64,000 nt of DNA from the NCBI RefSeq assembly GCF_000143415.4, contig NW_003314289.1, positions 772,630 to 836,629 of the forward strand, in the 5' to 3' direction. Position numbers and translations under genes: made by a program. Below the pieces are notes generated by a model. That model saw only the letters and a list, made by a program, of their open reading frames with translations. It had not been told where the DNA came from and did no database searches. Of this stretch, positions 45,396 to 56,232 are shown piece by piece. This DNA is from Selaginella moellendorffii (lineage: Eukaryota > Streptophyta > Lycopodiopsida > Selaginellales > Selaginellaceae). Positions within the stretch are counted from its first letter, which is position 1; each line of letters opens with the position of its first letter.

Positions 45396-47724
45396 ATGGG
45401 GCAGTGCTACGGCAAGGTTGCCGTGACCGAGGATTCCAAGCCCGAGGAGAAGGAGGCTTCATACGCTAGGCAGGATTCCCGGCAAGGAGCTGCGTCTCCA
45501 TACTCGGTTAAGTCCCATTCTTCTCCATTTCCTCCGGCGAGTCCGCTGCCCAAGTTTGCGAATTCGCCATTCCGGAATTTCGGTACCTCTCCGGCAACTC
45601 CAAGACGATTTTTTCGACGACCATTTCCACCTCCTTCTCCGGCGAAGCACATCCAGGCTGCTCTCGCCAAGCGGCATGGGACTGCCAAGCCGAAAGAAGG
45701 ATCCATTCCAGAGGGAAGCGATGTGGAGAAGCCTCTCGATAAGAACTTTGTGTATGGGAAGAACTTCACGTCAAAGTACGAGCTGGGACACGAGATTGGC
45801 CACGGTCACTTTGGGCATACTTGTCTGGCGAAAGTAAGGAAGGGGGAGATGAAAGGGCAGTCGGTAGCAGTGAAGATCATAGCCAAAGCTAAGGTACTTA
45901 TCCTCGTTGTCCATAAGGTAACAGTGGAAATAATTTATTTTGACTGGTGTCTAGATGACAACAGCGATCTCAGTGGAAGATGTGCGAAGAGAAGTGAAAA
46001 TACTCAAGGCTCTCTCGGGTCACCAGAATCTCGTCCGGTTTTACGATGCGTGCGAGGACAATCTAAACGTCTACATAGTGATGGAGTAAGACTTGTCTCT
46101 CACTGAATCGGTTTCTATTTTTTGTCTTAAAAACTTTCTCGGTTATCAGGCTTTGCGAGGGAGGAGAACTCCTTGATCGGATATTATCAAGGTTTGTTTT
46201 TGTATTTTAGTTCGTTGTCAGTAAGCTGATCCAGTTTATTGTAATCAGGGGAGGGAAGTACACTGAAGAAGATGCTAAGGTCGTTATAGTACAGATTTTA
46301 AGCATTGTTTCGTTTTGTCACCTCCAAGGTGTTGTTCATCGAGACTTGAAGCCGGAGGTAATTTTGTTTTCTCTCTCCAAATGTGTTCGTTTATACCTCG
46401 GCTGTAGAACTTCCTCTTTACTACTAAGGACGAGAATGCAACTTTGAAAGCTATTGACTTTGGGCTATCAGATTTCATCAAGCCAGGTACGATGCAGCGT
46501 TTCGTTGCATTGAAGATATGGTTGTTGACTTGCCTTCCATTTTATCATTCCAGAAGAGCGGCTAAATGACATTGTTGGAAGCGCTTACTATGTGGCTCCC
46601 GAGGTCCTTCACAGATCTTACAGCACAGAGGCAGACGTTTGGAGCGTTGGTGTTATAGCCTACATCCTTCTTTGCGGCAGCCGTCCATTTTGGGCAGACA
46701 CCGAGTCGGGAATTTTCCGAGCGGTGATTCAAGCGGAGCCGAACTTTGTTGATAAACCATGGCCGACCGTTTCTCCCGAGGCTCAAGACTTCGTGAAGCA
46801 GCTCCTTCACAAGGATATGAGGAAGAGGATGTCAGCAGCGCAGGCTCTCAGTGAGTTTCATCTTTCTCTGTTTTTCAGTCAGGTACTGACTAGTTCTTGT
46901 GTGCTGGACAGCCCATCCTTGGATACGTGGGAACCATAAGGTGCCATTGGATATGCTCGTGTACAGATTAGTGAAGGCATATCTGCGCGCATCTTCTCTC
47001 AAAAGAGCAGCATTGAAGGTACTGCGCAAGTTAAAGTTCTGTGAGGATCTTAAGTTTTCTCTCTAGGCGCTGTCTAAAACCCTGACAGAGGATCACATGT
47101 ATTATTTGCGATGCCAATTCGCGTTGTTAGAACCAAACAAAGGAGGGCGGGTTTCGTTCGAAAACTTCAAAACTGTAAGCTCATGTGGATTTCACAGCTC
47201 TCTGTGTGCTTAAGACGGTTTTTTCCCCGTGACAGGCTTTGATGCGTAGTGCCACTGAGGCCATGAAGGAGTCGCGGGCGTTTGAGATCCTTTCTTCCGT
47301 CCGTTTCTTCCAGAAAACATGATATCTTATACTAACAGTCGCTGTGACAGATGGACGCTCTGGCTTTTAAAAAGATGGACTTTCAGGAGTTCTGCGCTGC
47401 GGCAATCAGCGTGCATCAGCTGGAAGCGTCCAGTGGCTGGGAGACTTTGTCTCGCACAGCCTACGATACATTTGACAGGGAAGGCAATCGCTTGGTTATC
47501 ATCGAAGAAGTTGCTCGGGTACGCCAAAGTTCTAGTTTTTTATACTTGGTTCTCGCTTTTCAATGCGAAACTTTCTTCGTTTGCAGGAGGTAGGCCTTGG
47601 ACAAACAGTCCCCGCTCATCTAGTATTGCGTGATTGGATTAGAAGTGATGGGAAACTTAGCTTGATTGGATTTAAAAAGCTGCTTCACGGTGTCACGTCG
47701 AGGGCTCGCTCCAGGTTGCAGTAA
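45396..47724 (+). CDS. CDPK-related protein kinase (CRK)
   Basis: Ser/Thr kinase of the plant CRK group: a CDPK-like kinase with degenerate EF-hands, so probably Ca2+-insensitive on its own. The N-terminus MGQCYGK offers Gly2 for myristoylation and Cys4 for palmitoylation, then a Pro/Ser-rich tail ([20 protein letters not shown]) typical of CRKs. The kinase domain shows [76 protein letters not shown] and [20 protein letters not shown]. The C-terminal part ([38 protein letters not shown]) is the vestigial calmodulin-like region lacking good Ca2+ loops. About eleven short exons, all in register, give roughly 600 residues. It is likely membrane-associated. Confidence 0.93.
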
Positions 47725-47768
47725 CTTATAGAAGCAAGCAAGCAAGAAAAAAGTGAAGAACAAGAGCG

Positions 47769-47790
47769 AGAGAGAGAGAGAGAGAGAGAG
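47769..47790. repeat. (GA)n microsatellite in the kinase 3' region
   Basis: An uninterrupted run of GA dinucleotides just downstream of the CRK stop codon. Confidence 0.9.
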
Positions 47791-48525
47791 TTTCCAAATT
47801 CTTTGGGAGGGGGGGAATTGAGATCGATGGTAGCTTCTCCATTTTATAGTGATGGAGGGACGCCTGGCATAGATCATAGATTGTTTATCTAGCTAGATAT
47901 GATACAGGGAAGAAGAAGGAATTTCCAGGCGCTCAAAGTTTACATTCTTTGGAGATTTGGCGGAGATTTGTGTCAACCACCAATGTGACACGTAAGCAGA
48001 GAAGGAAAACGTGGAAGTTTCGAGCGTTGAGATATCGCATTCCTGTGCCAAACGATCCACAGTAATTAAACTTTACATTTTTTTGGCACACCACCACCTT
48101 GTGATGGAGGATTGTCGATTTCTTTCGTGATGTTTCCAGTGAATTTCTACGCACGACTTTCTTCCTGCTCAGTCCCACCAGAGAAAAGAAAAAGCGATTA
48201 AATTCGAGAAAGCGAAAACTCGATGAAGAGTTTTATACTCACCAGGAAGGAATGATCACAGCCTCCACAAGCAATAAACAAGCTTTTCCTTTACATCTAA
48301 GACTTGCATTAAAAAAAAAGGGTAAAGAATCCTTTTTACATGTATACTACCCATGGCCATTTTATTCTCCCTAAGCACACACTCCCAAAAACGAGACTTT
48401 TTGTTTTTGTATACTTATCTACAGACTGTCCTGACTCTTTTGTTGAGAAGATCTCAACACACACACACAGACAATACATACACTCACAACACAGTATAAG
48501 GAGAAAGAATGTCGAGTACCTGGGG
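47791..48525. other. 3' regions of the convergent CRK and HDR1-like genes
   Basis: About 730 bp between convergent stop codons, with no gene. It contains a short CA repeat near 48457. Confidence 0.4.
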
Positions 48526-49424
48526 CTACGTCTCAAAAGTCTCACCATCTTCGGGCTCTTGATCTGGAATCATGGTCATTAGCATGTTTACCTGGCCCTG
48601 GAGCATGCTGTTCTCTCGCTCCATCTGAGCACGCTTCGTTCTCTCCTGCTGGAGCTGCATTTGGAGGTGCTCCATCGTCCTCGAATCCTCCTCGAGTTGC
48701 TCGTTTAGCTCAGTGATCTCCCGGTCCTGGATCACAAAGTATATCAGAACCAGCGGCAAACTCCGAGAAAGGAAAGAAGAAAAGAGCAATGCATGGAACA
48801 AGCAGTGCATGGATAAAGCTAGCAAAGCACACCAACGAACGAGAAAACGAACCTTGCGGTTCATTTCTTGCACGGCAATGCGTCTCATGCTCTCCACCAC
48901 ATCAACATTGACAAGCTTCCTCTTCTTGCCAATCACCCAACCTCGGGGATACGTCGCCGTCTCGAAGTCTGGAGGGGGGAGGAAGCTCTCGAGCGATGAT
49001 CCCTGCGCTTGTCGACCCGTGGAAGGCGCAAGAGGCTCGTAGAGAGCTCTCTTTCTGTCTGTCAACGGGAACTCGTCCTCTAGAACGATGTTGCTATCGT
49101 CCTTGTCTAGTTTCTTACTCGCTGATAGCCTCAACTTTGCCGGTTTTCTCGATCCCAGAGGTGGTGTATGGATCATAAGTTCCTCTGGAAAGCATTTGCC
49201 AACCAGTAAGATCATAAGCTACTTATGAAACACAATGAGAAACTTTCAAGCAACTTGGCCTAGAAAGAATTGTGAAAGAAAGAAGGAAAGACTAGCAAGC
49301 AAGCAACGCTCCAAGAAAGCAAGGAGAAGAAAAAAAATCTTCCAATGCATGGATAAGTACCTGGTTTTCCGGAAGTAATTTTGGGATCGATTTCCATTGG
49401 CTTGGCTGCTACTTCCAGCGCCAT
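48526..49424 (-). CDS. Coiled-coil plant protein, HEADING DATE REPRESSOR 1-like
   Basis: Three exons, 49424-49361, 49184-48853 and 48726-48526, give 198 residues with consistent phases. The middle has [36 protein letters not shown] and [20 protein letters not shown]. The C-terminal third is a long coiled coil ([20 protein letters not shown] onward) ending [19 protein letters not shown]. This order matches, from memory, the small plant proteins related to rice HDR1, a flowering-time regulator that works with a kinase. In a plant without flowers the ancestral role must be different and is unknown. There is no targeting signal; the basic GKKRK may be nuclear. An internal ATG (MEIDP) ten codons later is an alternative start. 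Confidence 0.68.
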
Positions 49425-49809
49425 CTCCCTAAAGATTTACCAATCCCACACACACAATCAGCACATTTTCTTTGGCTGCCGAAGGAAATCCCAGCGCAAT
49501 GGCGGCTGCCGCGAGCTCGGAATCACCAGTGTAAAATGCCGAGAAAACCCTATGCCTTGCCGACGAACCTGGCCCAAGGGATCTAGCTCGCTAGCGCCTC
49601 CATGGAAGGAATCGAATCGTAATCCGACCGATGCACGCCGCAGGGGATCAGGGCTAGCGGGACGGGACTGAGAGTGGCACGAAGAAGTAAAAAGGAAGCC
49701 CAATGTGCGCTGTTGAACGCTTACTTTCCACGCGAGCTGGCGCATCGCGACCGTTGAAAGGAATTGCGACAGGGATCTGAGCCGTCGATAGATAGGGTGG
49801 TTGGTTCAA

Positions 49810-50170
49810 GTACTAACTAGTGGAATATCCGTATTTAAGAATAAATTTGGATATATATCAAACGGCGGTTTATATAATACATTATTAATATTAACATAAC
49901 TATCATATTTTCAAATGTATGGTTATGGTATTGTATATTATTATTAGCATAATGAATTTTGTGATTGGTTTCAATCCAAACCACTCATTCTTCTATATAA
50001 ACTTTCATTGAATATACAATGTTCAAATAGTTTTAAAATTTGGCAGAATAATTTATTGAATCACATTGATGATACTTTGAAAAATAACTTACTGTAAGTA
50101 CATTTGGTTGATAAGTAGTTCTTTTAACTTAGCCTCCAGAAAATCATTTATTTTTGGGAAATTTGTGTTG
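49810..50170. repeat. AT-rich CVNH-4 upstream segment, shared with 57.4-57.8 kb, with a probable solo-LTR remnant
   Basis: Three colinear patches (near 49813, 49880 and 50124) match patches near 57379, 57506 and 57771. Inside it, about 49920-50005 resembles the middle of the local Ty3/gypsy LTR (TTGGTTTCAATCCAAACCAC then TATATAAAC), so it probably includes an old solo LTR in plus orientation. Confidence 0.45.
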
Positions 50171-50272
50171 TGTAATAATATGTATTTTATATATATTTAT
50201 ACAGGAACTTCCTATGATACTAGTTCATATATAAATTTAGATAATATAGATTAGAATATTTTCTAAATATCT

Positions 50273-50908
50273 ATGGCTTTAGTTGTGCAAATCATTTTTA
50301 CATTGCAATTGATCCTCTTGCTAATCTCATGTTCTTATACATATGGGTTGGAAAATGTAAAATCCAATAATATCACTCTTAGTAATGCTAAAAATCCTTT
50401 CATGACCACAAATAAGACCATATTATGAATGAATATAAGTGACATTTCTAAAAGCGTGGATGAAATACCAGATGTAAGTCATGTTTTGCTTCTATTGCTT
50501 TTACTTATAAAAGTTTGTGACATTTTCCAGTTTGTATGTGGGAGATTTGAAGCAACATGTACTAATATCCATCTGCATGTTTATAAAGCTTTAAAAATTA
50601 TAATACTTGCAGCAAAATGTGATTCTGGGGATGGTGGATATGGGAATGTAATGTTGGATATTAATAATGGTATAAGTAACCAATATAGAAGGCCAAATAG
50701 AAGAAGTGATTTCACTGACTCTTGCAATATAGATTCTGTTCAGCTACATGGTTCAATCTTTGTAGCAAGTTGTAAGAATAAAGATTGTTATCTAGATACT
50801 TCTTATCTCCACTTAAACTTCCTTGTGATGAATGTTTTTGGCTCTTTGTTCTTTTGCCCTTTACCATCTCCTAGAATTGAACTGATTTATTTTCTATTTT
50901 ATTATTAA
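50273..50908 (+). pseudogene. CVNH-domain gene with an in-frame stop, CVNH-4
   Basis: Same plan as CVNH-2. An ATG at 50273 opens a signal peptide (MALVVQIIFTLQLILLLIS) and Asn-rich linker, exon 1 ends DEIPD, a 57-nt GTAAGT...CAG intron follows, and exon 2 begins FVCGRFEATCTNIHLHV. All four domain cysteines are kept (ATCTN, AAKCDS, DSCNID, ASCKNK). Codon 52 is TGA where CVNH-2 has Trp (NKTIL-stop-MNIS against NKTKLWMNIT), so translation from the signal peptide stops. An ATG directly after it would give a leaderless product. The intron happens to have a length divisible by three and no stop, so unspliced RNA also reads through. The coding end lies 4 bp from retroelement copy B. Most likely a recent pseudogene. 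Confidence 0.75.
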
Positions 50909-50912
50909 GATT

Positions 50913-51071
50913 TGTGAGGGCTAAGTGTACAGCTATGATGCTGTATACTAATATTAGTGTAGTGGGATTTTGGTAGTCGTTAGATCTTGCTCCTATATAT
51001 AAACTAGGGTTTTTTGGGCTAATTGATATGCACATTTTTTGTATTCCCTTTCCATATTCCAAGCACTCACA
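50913..51071 (+). repeat. 5' LTR of copy B
   Basis: Starts TGTGAGGGCT and ends CACTCACA, 159 bp, 18 bp shorter than its partner because of an internal deletion near 50985. It contains a TATATATAAACTAGGG core promoter-like stretch. Confidence 0.8.
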
Positions 51072-53633
51072 TTGCTAGAGGTGAGGGGCACTTTTAATTG
51101 TCCTTGAGGAGTGTTTGGATTTAGGATTTTGGTTTAGATTTAGCTTTTGCATCGTCTAGATCTAGTTTTTTCCATTTCTTTTCTTTTGTTCTTTCATTTC
51201 AGAGTTTTGATTTAGATTTAGCTTTTTGCATTGTTTAGATCTATCATTTCCTTCTAGCTTTTTATCATTTCTTTTCTTTTGCTCTTTCTTTTTTGTTCAT
51301 CTTCATGGCAGATCAGCAATCTCCTCCTCTAACTCTAGAGCAATAGTTGGTACAATTGCTTGATGCTATGCGTTTGCAATTGAACAACCAAACTCAGTTG
51401 ATGGTAGCGTTCATGGCATGTGGTACAACTCCTCTTGCTCTTGGTGCCATCCTCACGTTTGGTCGGAGTTCTTTTGCAAGAATCTTGGGGATGATGTGTA
51501 TTATTGGTTTGATCACTTTACGGTGATTGCCCCATATCATTTTTGGGATGATGCTTGACGTTCGCATGAGTTTCCCATGTGTCATCAAGGGACGGCGTTG
51601 CAATGGTACAATGGTTTGAGCACAGCCACTCGTGGGGATTTGAGTGTTCTCCTGGACATCTTCAAATGCACCTTCGAACATGCCGACGACTGTGATGATG
51701 CTTTTCAACAATTGCATCATCTTCGCTAAGGGCCATCTGAATCAGTGATGCAAATTTAGCGTTTGTTTCCGAAGTCTTTTGCTTCGTGTGGAGCCAAATA
51801 TATCGAAGTAGATCAAGCTAGGAATGTTGTGGCCAGCACTTCGTCAAGATCTTGTTGGACTTGTGCATGCACTTGCTCTTGCCACCCTTGACGATGCTCT
51901 TCGCTTGGCACAACATTATAAGATGTCACCTCTTCCATTTCTCGCTGCACATCCTTCCATTCCACTTCCTATGGGTGATGGTCCTGTTCCAATAGAGGTT
52001 GATGCTACTGTTGCTCGAGTCCAAGGACAAGCGTGAGGACGTGGTCATGGCCATGATGTTTGCTGCTGGGCGTATGATGAAGTTGGTCATATTTATCAGC
52101 GTTGTCGGCATTTTCTGGATTGGTGACCTCCATTTCCTGGGTGGAGACTTTGGCGTCAGCAACGTCCCGTTAGTGCTATTGCAATGGAAGGTCTGGACAC
52201 TGAGATGCATCCGGGAAACAAAGAGTCGCACGAGTAACGGATGGACCTTGCGTGAGGTTCATTCAGTGTTTACTTTCAAGGCTCATTTTTATAACAAAAG
52301 GTCTCCTATTATTCTCTCCGTGTTAGTTGATACAGGTTTATCTTCTATTGTTCGACCTGTTGCCACACATTGTCGTCTACACTTGCGTCGTGTGGCAGAA
52401 CCAGTTTTCATTCTTTATAGCAATAACCATACACATGCATATGCACGGGATGAAGTGGATATGTGGGCGATCTCGAGCGTGAGTTGCAGTCGTTGCGGGT
52501 GGTGCTGAGTCAAGCTTTTGACCTCATTCTTGGTATGAATTGATTGCTAAGTGTGACTTTGAGGATTCTCCCCCTTGTCTTATACTTCCTTATGTTTCAT
52601 CTATTCCTTTTACTTTTGTACCTCTTTGTTTTTCTACTTCTACCTCTGCTTCTATTACTTTTGTTCCCCCACTATTTCCTTCTGTGTTTCCCTCTTGTTC
52701 TGCTTTTCCCTTTTCTGATTCCTCCGACGATGTTTGTGTTGCAGCGGTTGACCAGCTCATGAAGGAGTATTCTGATCTCTTTGAATTTGACCTATTATCT
52801 AGGGCCAAGATTGCCACACGTTATCCGATTCTAACCAAGGATGCTCGTCCAATCAAGGTTTCTATTTGTCGTCGGTCACCCAAGGAGATCAAGATTTTAC
52901 ATGCAAACGTCAAAGAGATGTTGGAGAAGGGTGTTATTCGAAAATTGCAGAGTTCTTGGGTATGTGAACCTCATCTTGTAATGAAGCCTGATGGGAGTAT
53001 TCGTTTCTACATCAACTATCATCCGTTAAATGAAGTGACGATCCCAGATGTGTACCCTTTTCCTCATATTGTTGATCTCTTGGATCGTCTAGGGCAAAGT
53101 TATTGGTTCACCAAGCTAAATCTTGCTTTTGGGTATTGGTAAGTACCGATGGCTGAAAAAGATATTCCTAAGACTACTTTTCATACACCATTTGGTTTGT
53201 ACGAGTTCTTGGTGATGCCATTTGGTTTGAACAATGCTCCAGAAACTTTCCAGCAGATGATGGACGAGGTTTTTTGTGATATGCCAGAGGTGACTACTGA
53301 CTTCATTGATGATGTCTTGATCCACTCGAAGGGGATGTGGGAGGAGTATGTTTGTGATGTTTGTAAAGTGTTGCATGTTTGGGTCCAAAGATACAACTTA
53401 TCTTGGGCATTGTATTTCTCATGAGGGTTTGCCAGTTGATCTTGACAAACTTGTGGCTGTTTTAAAGTTCCTTACTCCAAAGTGTGTGAATGATGTGTAG
53501 CGCTTCCTTGGTAAGGTGCAATATCTCGGTCATTTTGTGGATCAACTTTCTAATTACACTACACAATTGCGAGCATTGCTGAAGTCATCAACATCATCTT
53601 TAATCTTGTCTCTGGATGGTGAGTGGGCGTTTG

Positions 53634-53733
53634 NNNNNNNNNNNNNNNNNNNNNNNNNNNNNNNNNNNNNNNNNNNNNNNNNNNNNNNNNNNNNNNNNNN
53701 NNNNNNNNNNNNNNNNNNNNNNNNNNNNNNNNN
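53634..53733. other. Assembly gap (100 N)
   Basis: Exactly 100 undetermined bases within the RT-RNase H region of copy B; true length unknown. Comparison with copy C (about 59000-59060) suggests only a short piece is missing. Confidence 0.99.
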
Positions 53734-55678
53734 CAACTCCTCTAGTTTTGGCATATCCTGACTACACTTGACCAATTATTTTGTGTATGGATGCTTTTGA
53801 CATTAGTCTTGGAGGTGTGTTGATGCAAGAGAGCTTGAGTGTGCCTGGTTAGTGCCATCCCATTGCGTATATAAGCCATACATTACAACCAGCGGAGATG
53901 AACTACTCAACAATAGAGAAGGAGTTTTTAGCAGTAGTCTGGGGTTTCGAGAAACTTCATGCATATCTACATGGTTCTCGGACGTTATGTGAAGATGACC
54001 GTGCTGTTGTTACTTCATTATTGAAGCGGAAGAACCTGGTTGGTTATACTACTCAATAGACTTTGAAGTTTCAGATATATGATTTTGGTGTTGTTCATTA
54101 CATAAGGAGTTCTATGGCTGATGCTGATGCCCTTTTTTGAGCTCCTCTTCCTTCTCCACGCTCTTTTCATATTTCTGACGAGCCTATTATTCCAGCATCT
54201 CTAGATTTTCTAGATGAGGATTTTGTGCTGTCGGTGGTTGTTGTCTTTGACGTTCAGTGTCCACAAAGTGCAGAGCAAGATTTACCTTCTCTTGATGAGG
54301 TTCGCGAAGCTCAAAAGATTGAGCCGTGGGTTCGAAGGCTTTGAGATGGGTTTGAGAATCCTACATCATTTGCTAATGACCTGCCTTTCCGGCATTTACA
54401 TTCTCAATATTGCCTTGATGATGACCTTCTTTATTTTGTGGGGATAGATCCTAATGATCATTTACGGCTAGTGGTGCCTTATGTATTTATTCCACAGTTT
54501 CTCCATGCCTATCATGATTTTCCTGTTCTAGGTGGGCATATGGGACACCGTCATATAACCAAGAAACTGCGCAGTTCTTTCTATTGGCCAGAGATGCAAT
54601 ATGATATTATCCGATATGTGCGTAGCTGCGTTTGGTGCCAAGCTTGTAATACTCCCCCTCATGTTACGGAAGGATGGTTGAAGTCAATTGTGGTTTCCCG
54701 TCCGTTTGAGTTGGTGGCATTTCATCTTATGGGACCTTTTCCACGGTCAACTACTGGCAATGAGTATGTTATTATTGCTTCTGACTACTTGACTCGTTGA
54801 GTGGAAGTTGGTGCTCTTGTTAACGCCTCTGTAACTGTTGTTGGATACTTCTTTATCAATCGAGTGGTGTTCTAACATTCTTGTCCAGAGCGAATTCTTT
54901 CGGATAATGGTCCCACATTTATGGCTGAGGCATTTCATGTTTTGACGTCTCGGTTGGGGATATGCCACACTTTCAAGAGTGCTTATTATCCACAATCAAA
55001 CGGTCTTGTGGAATGGCTCATTTGGACATTCAAATGGATGATTGTGAAGTATGTGAACTTTCATCATTTAGATTGGGATGGTTATTTGTCGTCTCTTCAA
55101 TATACATATGTCACAGGGGTGTAGAGTTCTGTTGGTGCTTCACCATATAAACTCTTATATAGTCATGATCCAATATTACCAATAAAGTTGGGTTTACCTT
55201 TGCGATTGTTATGAGCTGCCGATGTTAGGTCATAGGATTAGTATTTGACAAGCATTCTTCCACTTGTCCGAGTAGAGTCTGCCAAACACTTAGGCCGCAT
55301 ACAAGTGGGACAACAATAGCACTACAACTCCCATCATCATCCATCTGCAAAGTACAAAGTGGATGATTTGGTGTTAGTCCGTTTTCCCCATCTTAGGGTA
55401 CGTGGTTTATCTAAGGGGCTTCTTGCACAGTGGAAAGGACCGTATCAGGTGTTGTGGCAAGTTGGACCACAAGTTTATGAGGTTCAACATGACGTTCAAC
55501 AGGCCAATCCTTCAGAGATTGTGCATGTGTAACGGCTAAAACGCTTCGTACAAAGGGATTGGGAGGAGTTAATACCACTTACAGATCCGCTAATGCCTCC
55601 TCCTGACGTTCCTCCAGATCCCAGCTCATCTACACGAGAACCCTTATGGTCTTCCATTATTCCGAGAGGAGGGGATGA

Positions 55679-55855
55679 TGTGAGGGACAAGTGTATGACT
55701 ACGATGCCGTATACTAATATTAGCGTAGTGGGATTTTGGTAGCTGTTGGATTGGTTTCAATCTAAACCACTCGCTCCTGTATATAAGCTAGGGTTTTTTG
55801 GGCTAATTGATATGCACATTTTTTGTGTTCCCTTTTCATTTTCCAAGCACTCACA
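55679..55855 (+). repeat. 3' LTR of copy B
   Basis: 177 bp from TGTGAGGGAC to CACTCACA, preceded by the purine tract. It differs from the 5' LTR by substitutions and one 18-bp indel, so the insertion is not recent. Confidence 0.82.
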
Positions 55856-56116
55856 GATTTAATTAATAAAGGTTGTTATAAAGAAAAATATTTCCATCAT
55901 CTGTTTTTTGATTGTAATACCAAGAAGAAGGGCAATACCTCCATGAATTGAATCAAGCAAAGAATGCTCAATCCAACAAATCCACACCACAAGGAATCAG
56001 GCAGCATATGACACTGCTAAGAGCCAAGAGGAGTGCACAGCTGTGAGACAAGCTCATGAATTGAGCCTAGGAGGTATTGCTCCAGCACTTCCTGTAGCGC
56101 ACGTGGTTTTGACCCT

Positions 56117-56145
56117 TTATCCTATGGTGATTTACCATAGGATAA
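56117..56145. repeat. 11-bp inverted repeat hairpin
   Basis: TTATCCTATGG and CCATAGGATAA form perfect 11-bp arms around a 7-base loop. Confidence 0.9.
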
Positions 56146-56177
56146 CACCACGAAGCGGAACCTAAACCCTCTTTGTG

Positions 56178-56232
56178 CCACGTGACAGATGCCATGTGTC
56201 ACATGCCACGTGTCCATGCCACGTGTCCATAG
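56178..56232. repeat. Short CACGTG-containing tandem repeats
   Basis: Four imperfect units related to GCCACGTGTCCAT follow each other, the last two nearly identical. The CACGTG core is also the plant G-box, but here it is in a probable repeat. Confidence 0.6.

Larger units (their letters stand above)
50913..55855 (+). mobile_element. Ty3/gypsy LTR retroelement, copy B (near full length, decayed)
   Basis: Bounded by LTRs at 50913-51071 and 55679-55855 that begin TGTGAGGG and end CACTCACA. GATT precedes the left LTR and GATTT follows the right, a likely target duplication. Internal order: gag-like sequence from about 51306 (MADQQSPPLTLEQ), protease/linker, reverse transcriptase (DGSIRFYINYHPLNEVTIPD, then [12 protein letters not shown] and FIDDVLIHS, the Y/F-x-D-D active site), RNase H (about 53790-54060), integrase (54.4-55.1 kb with WCQAC zinc-finger and LSDNGPTFMAEAF) and a purine tract GAGAGGAGGGGATGA at 55664-55678. 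This is the gypsy order, with RT before integrase. Several stops and frameshifts make it non-autonomous. An assembly gap lies between RT and RNase H. Confidence 0.88.

Noticed and set aside
49501-49745. Short frames on both strands upstream of the HDR1-like gene
   Set aside because: They lie in the promoter/leader of the minus-strand gene, show no domain and have no splice partners.
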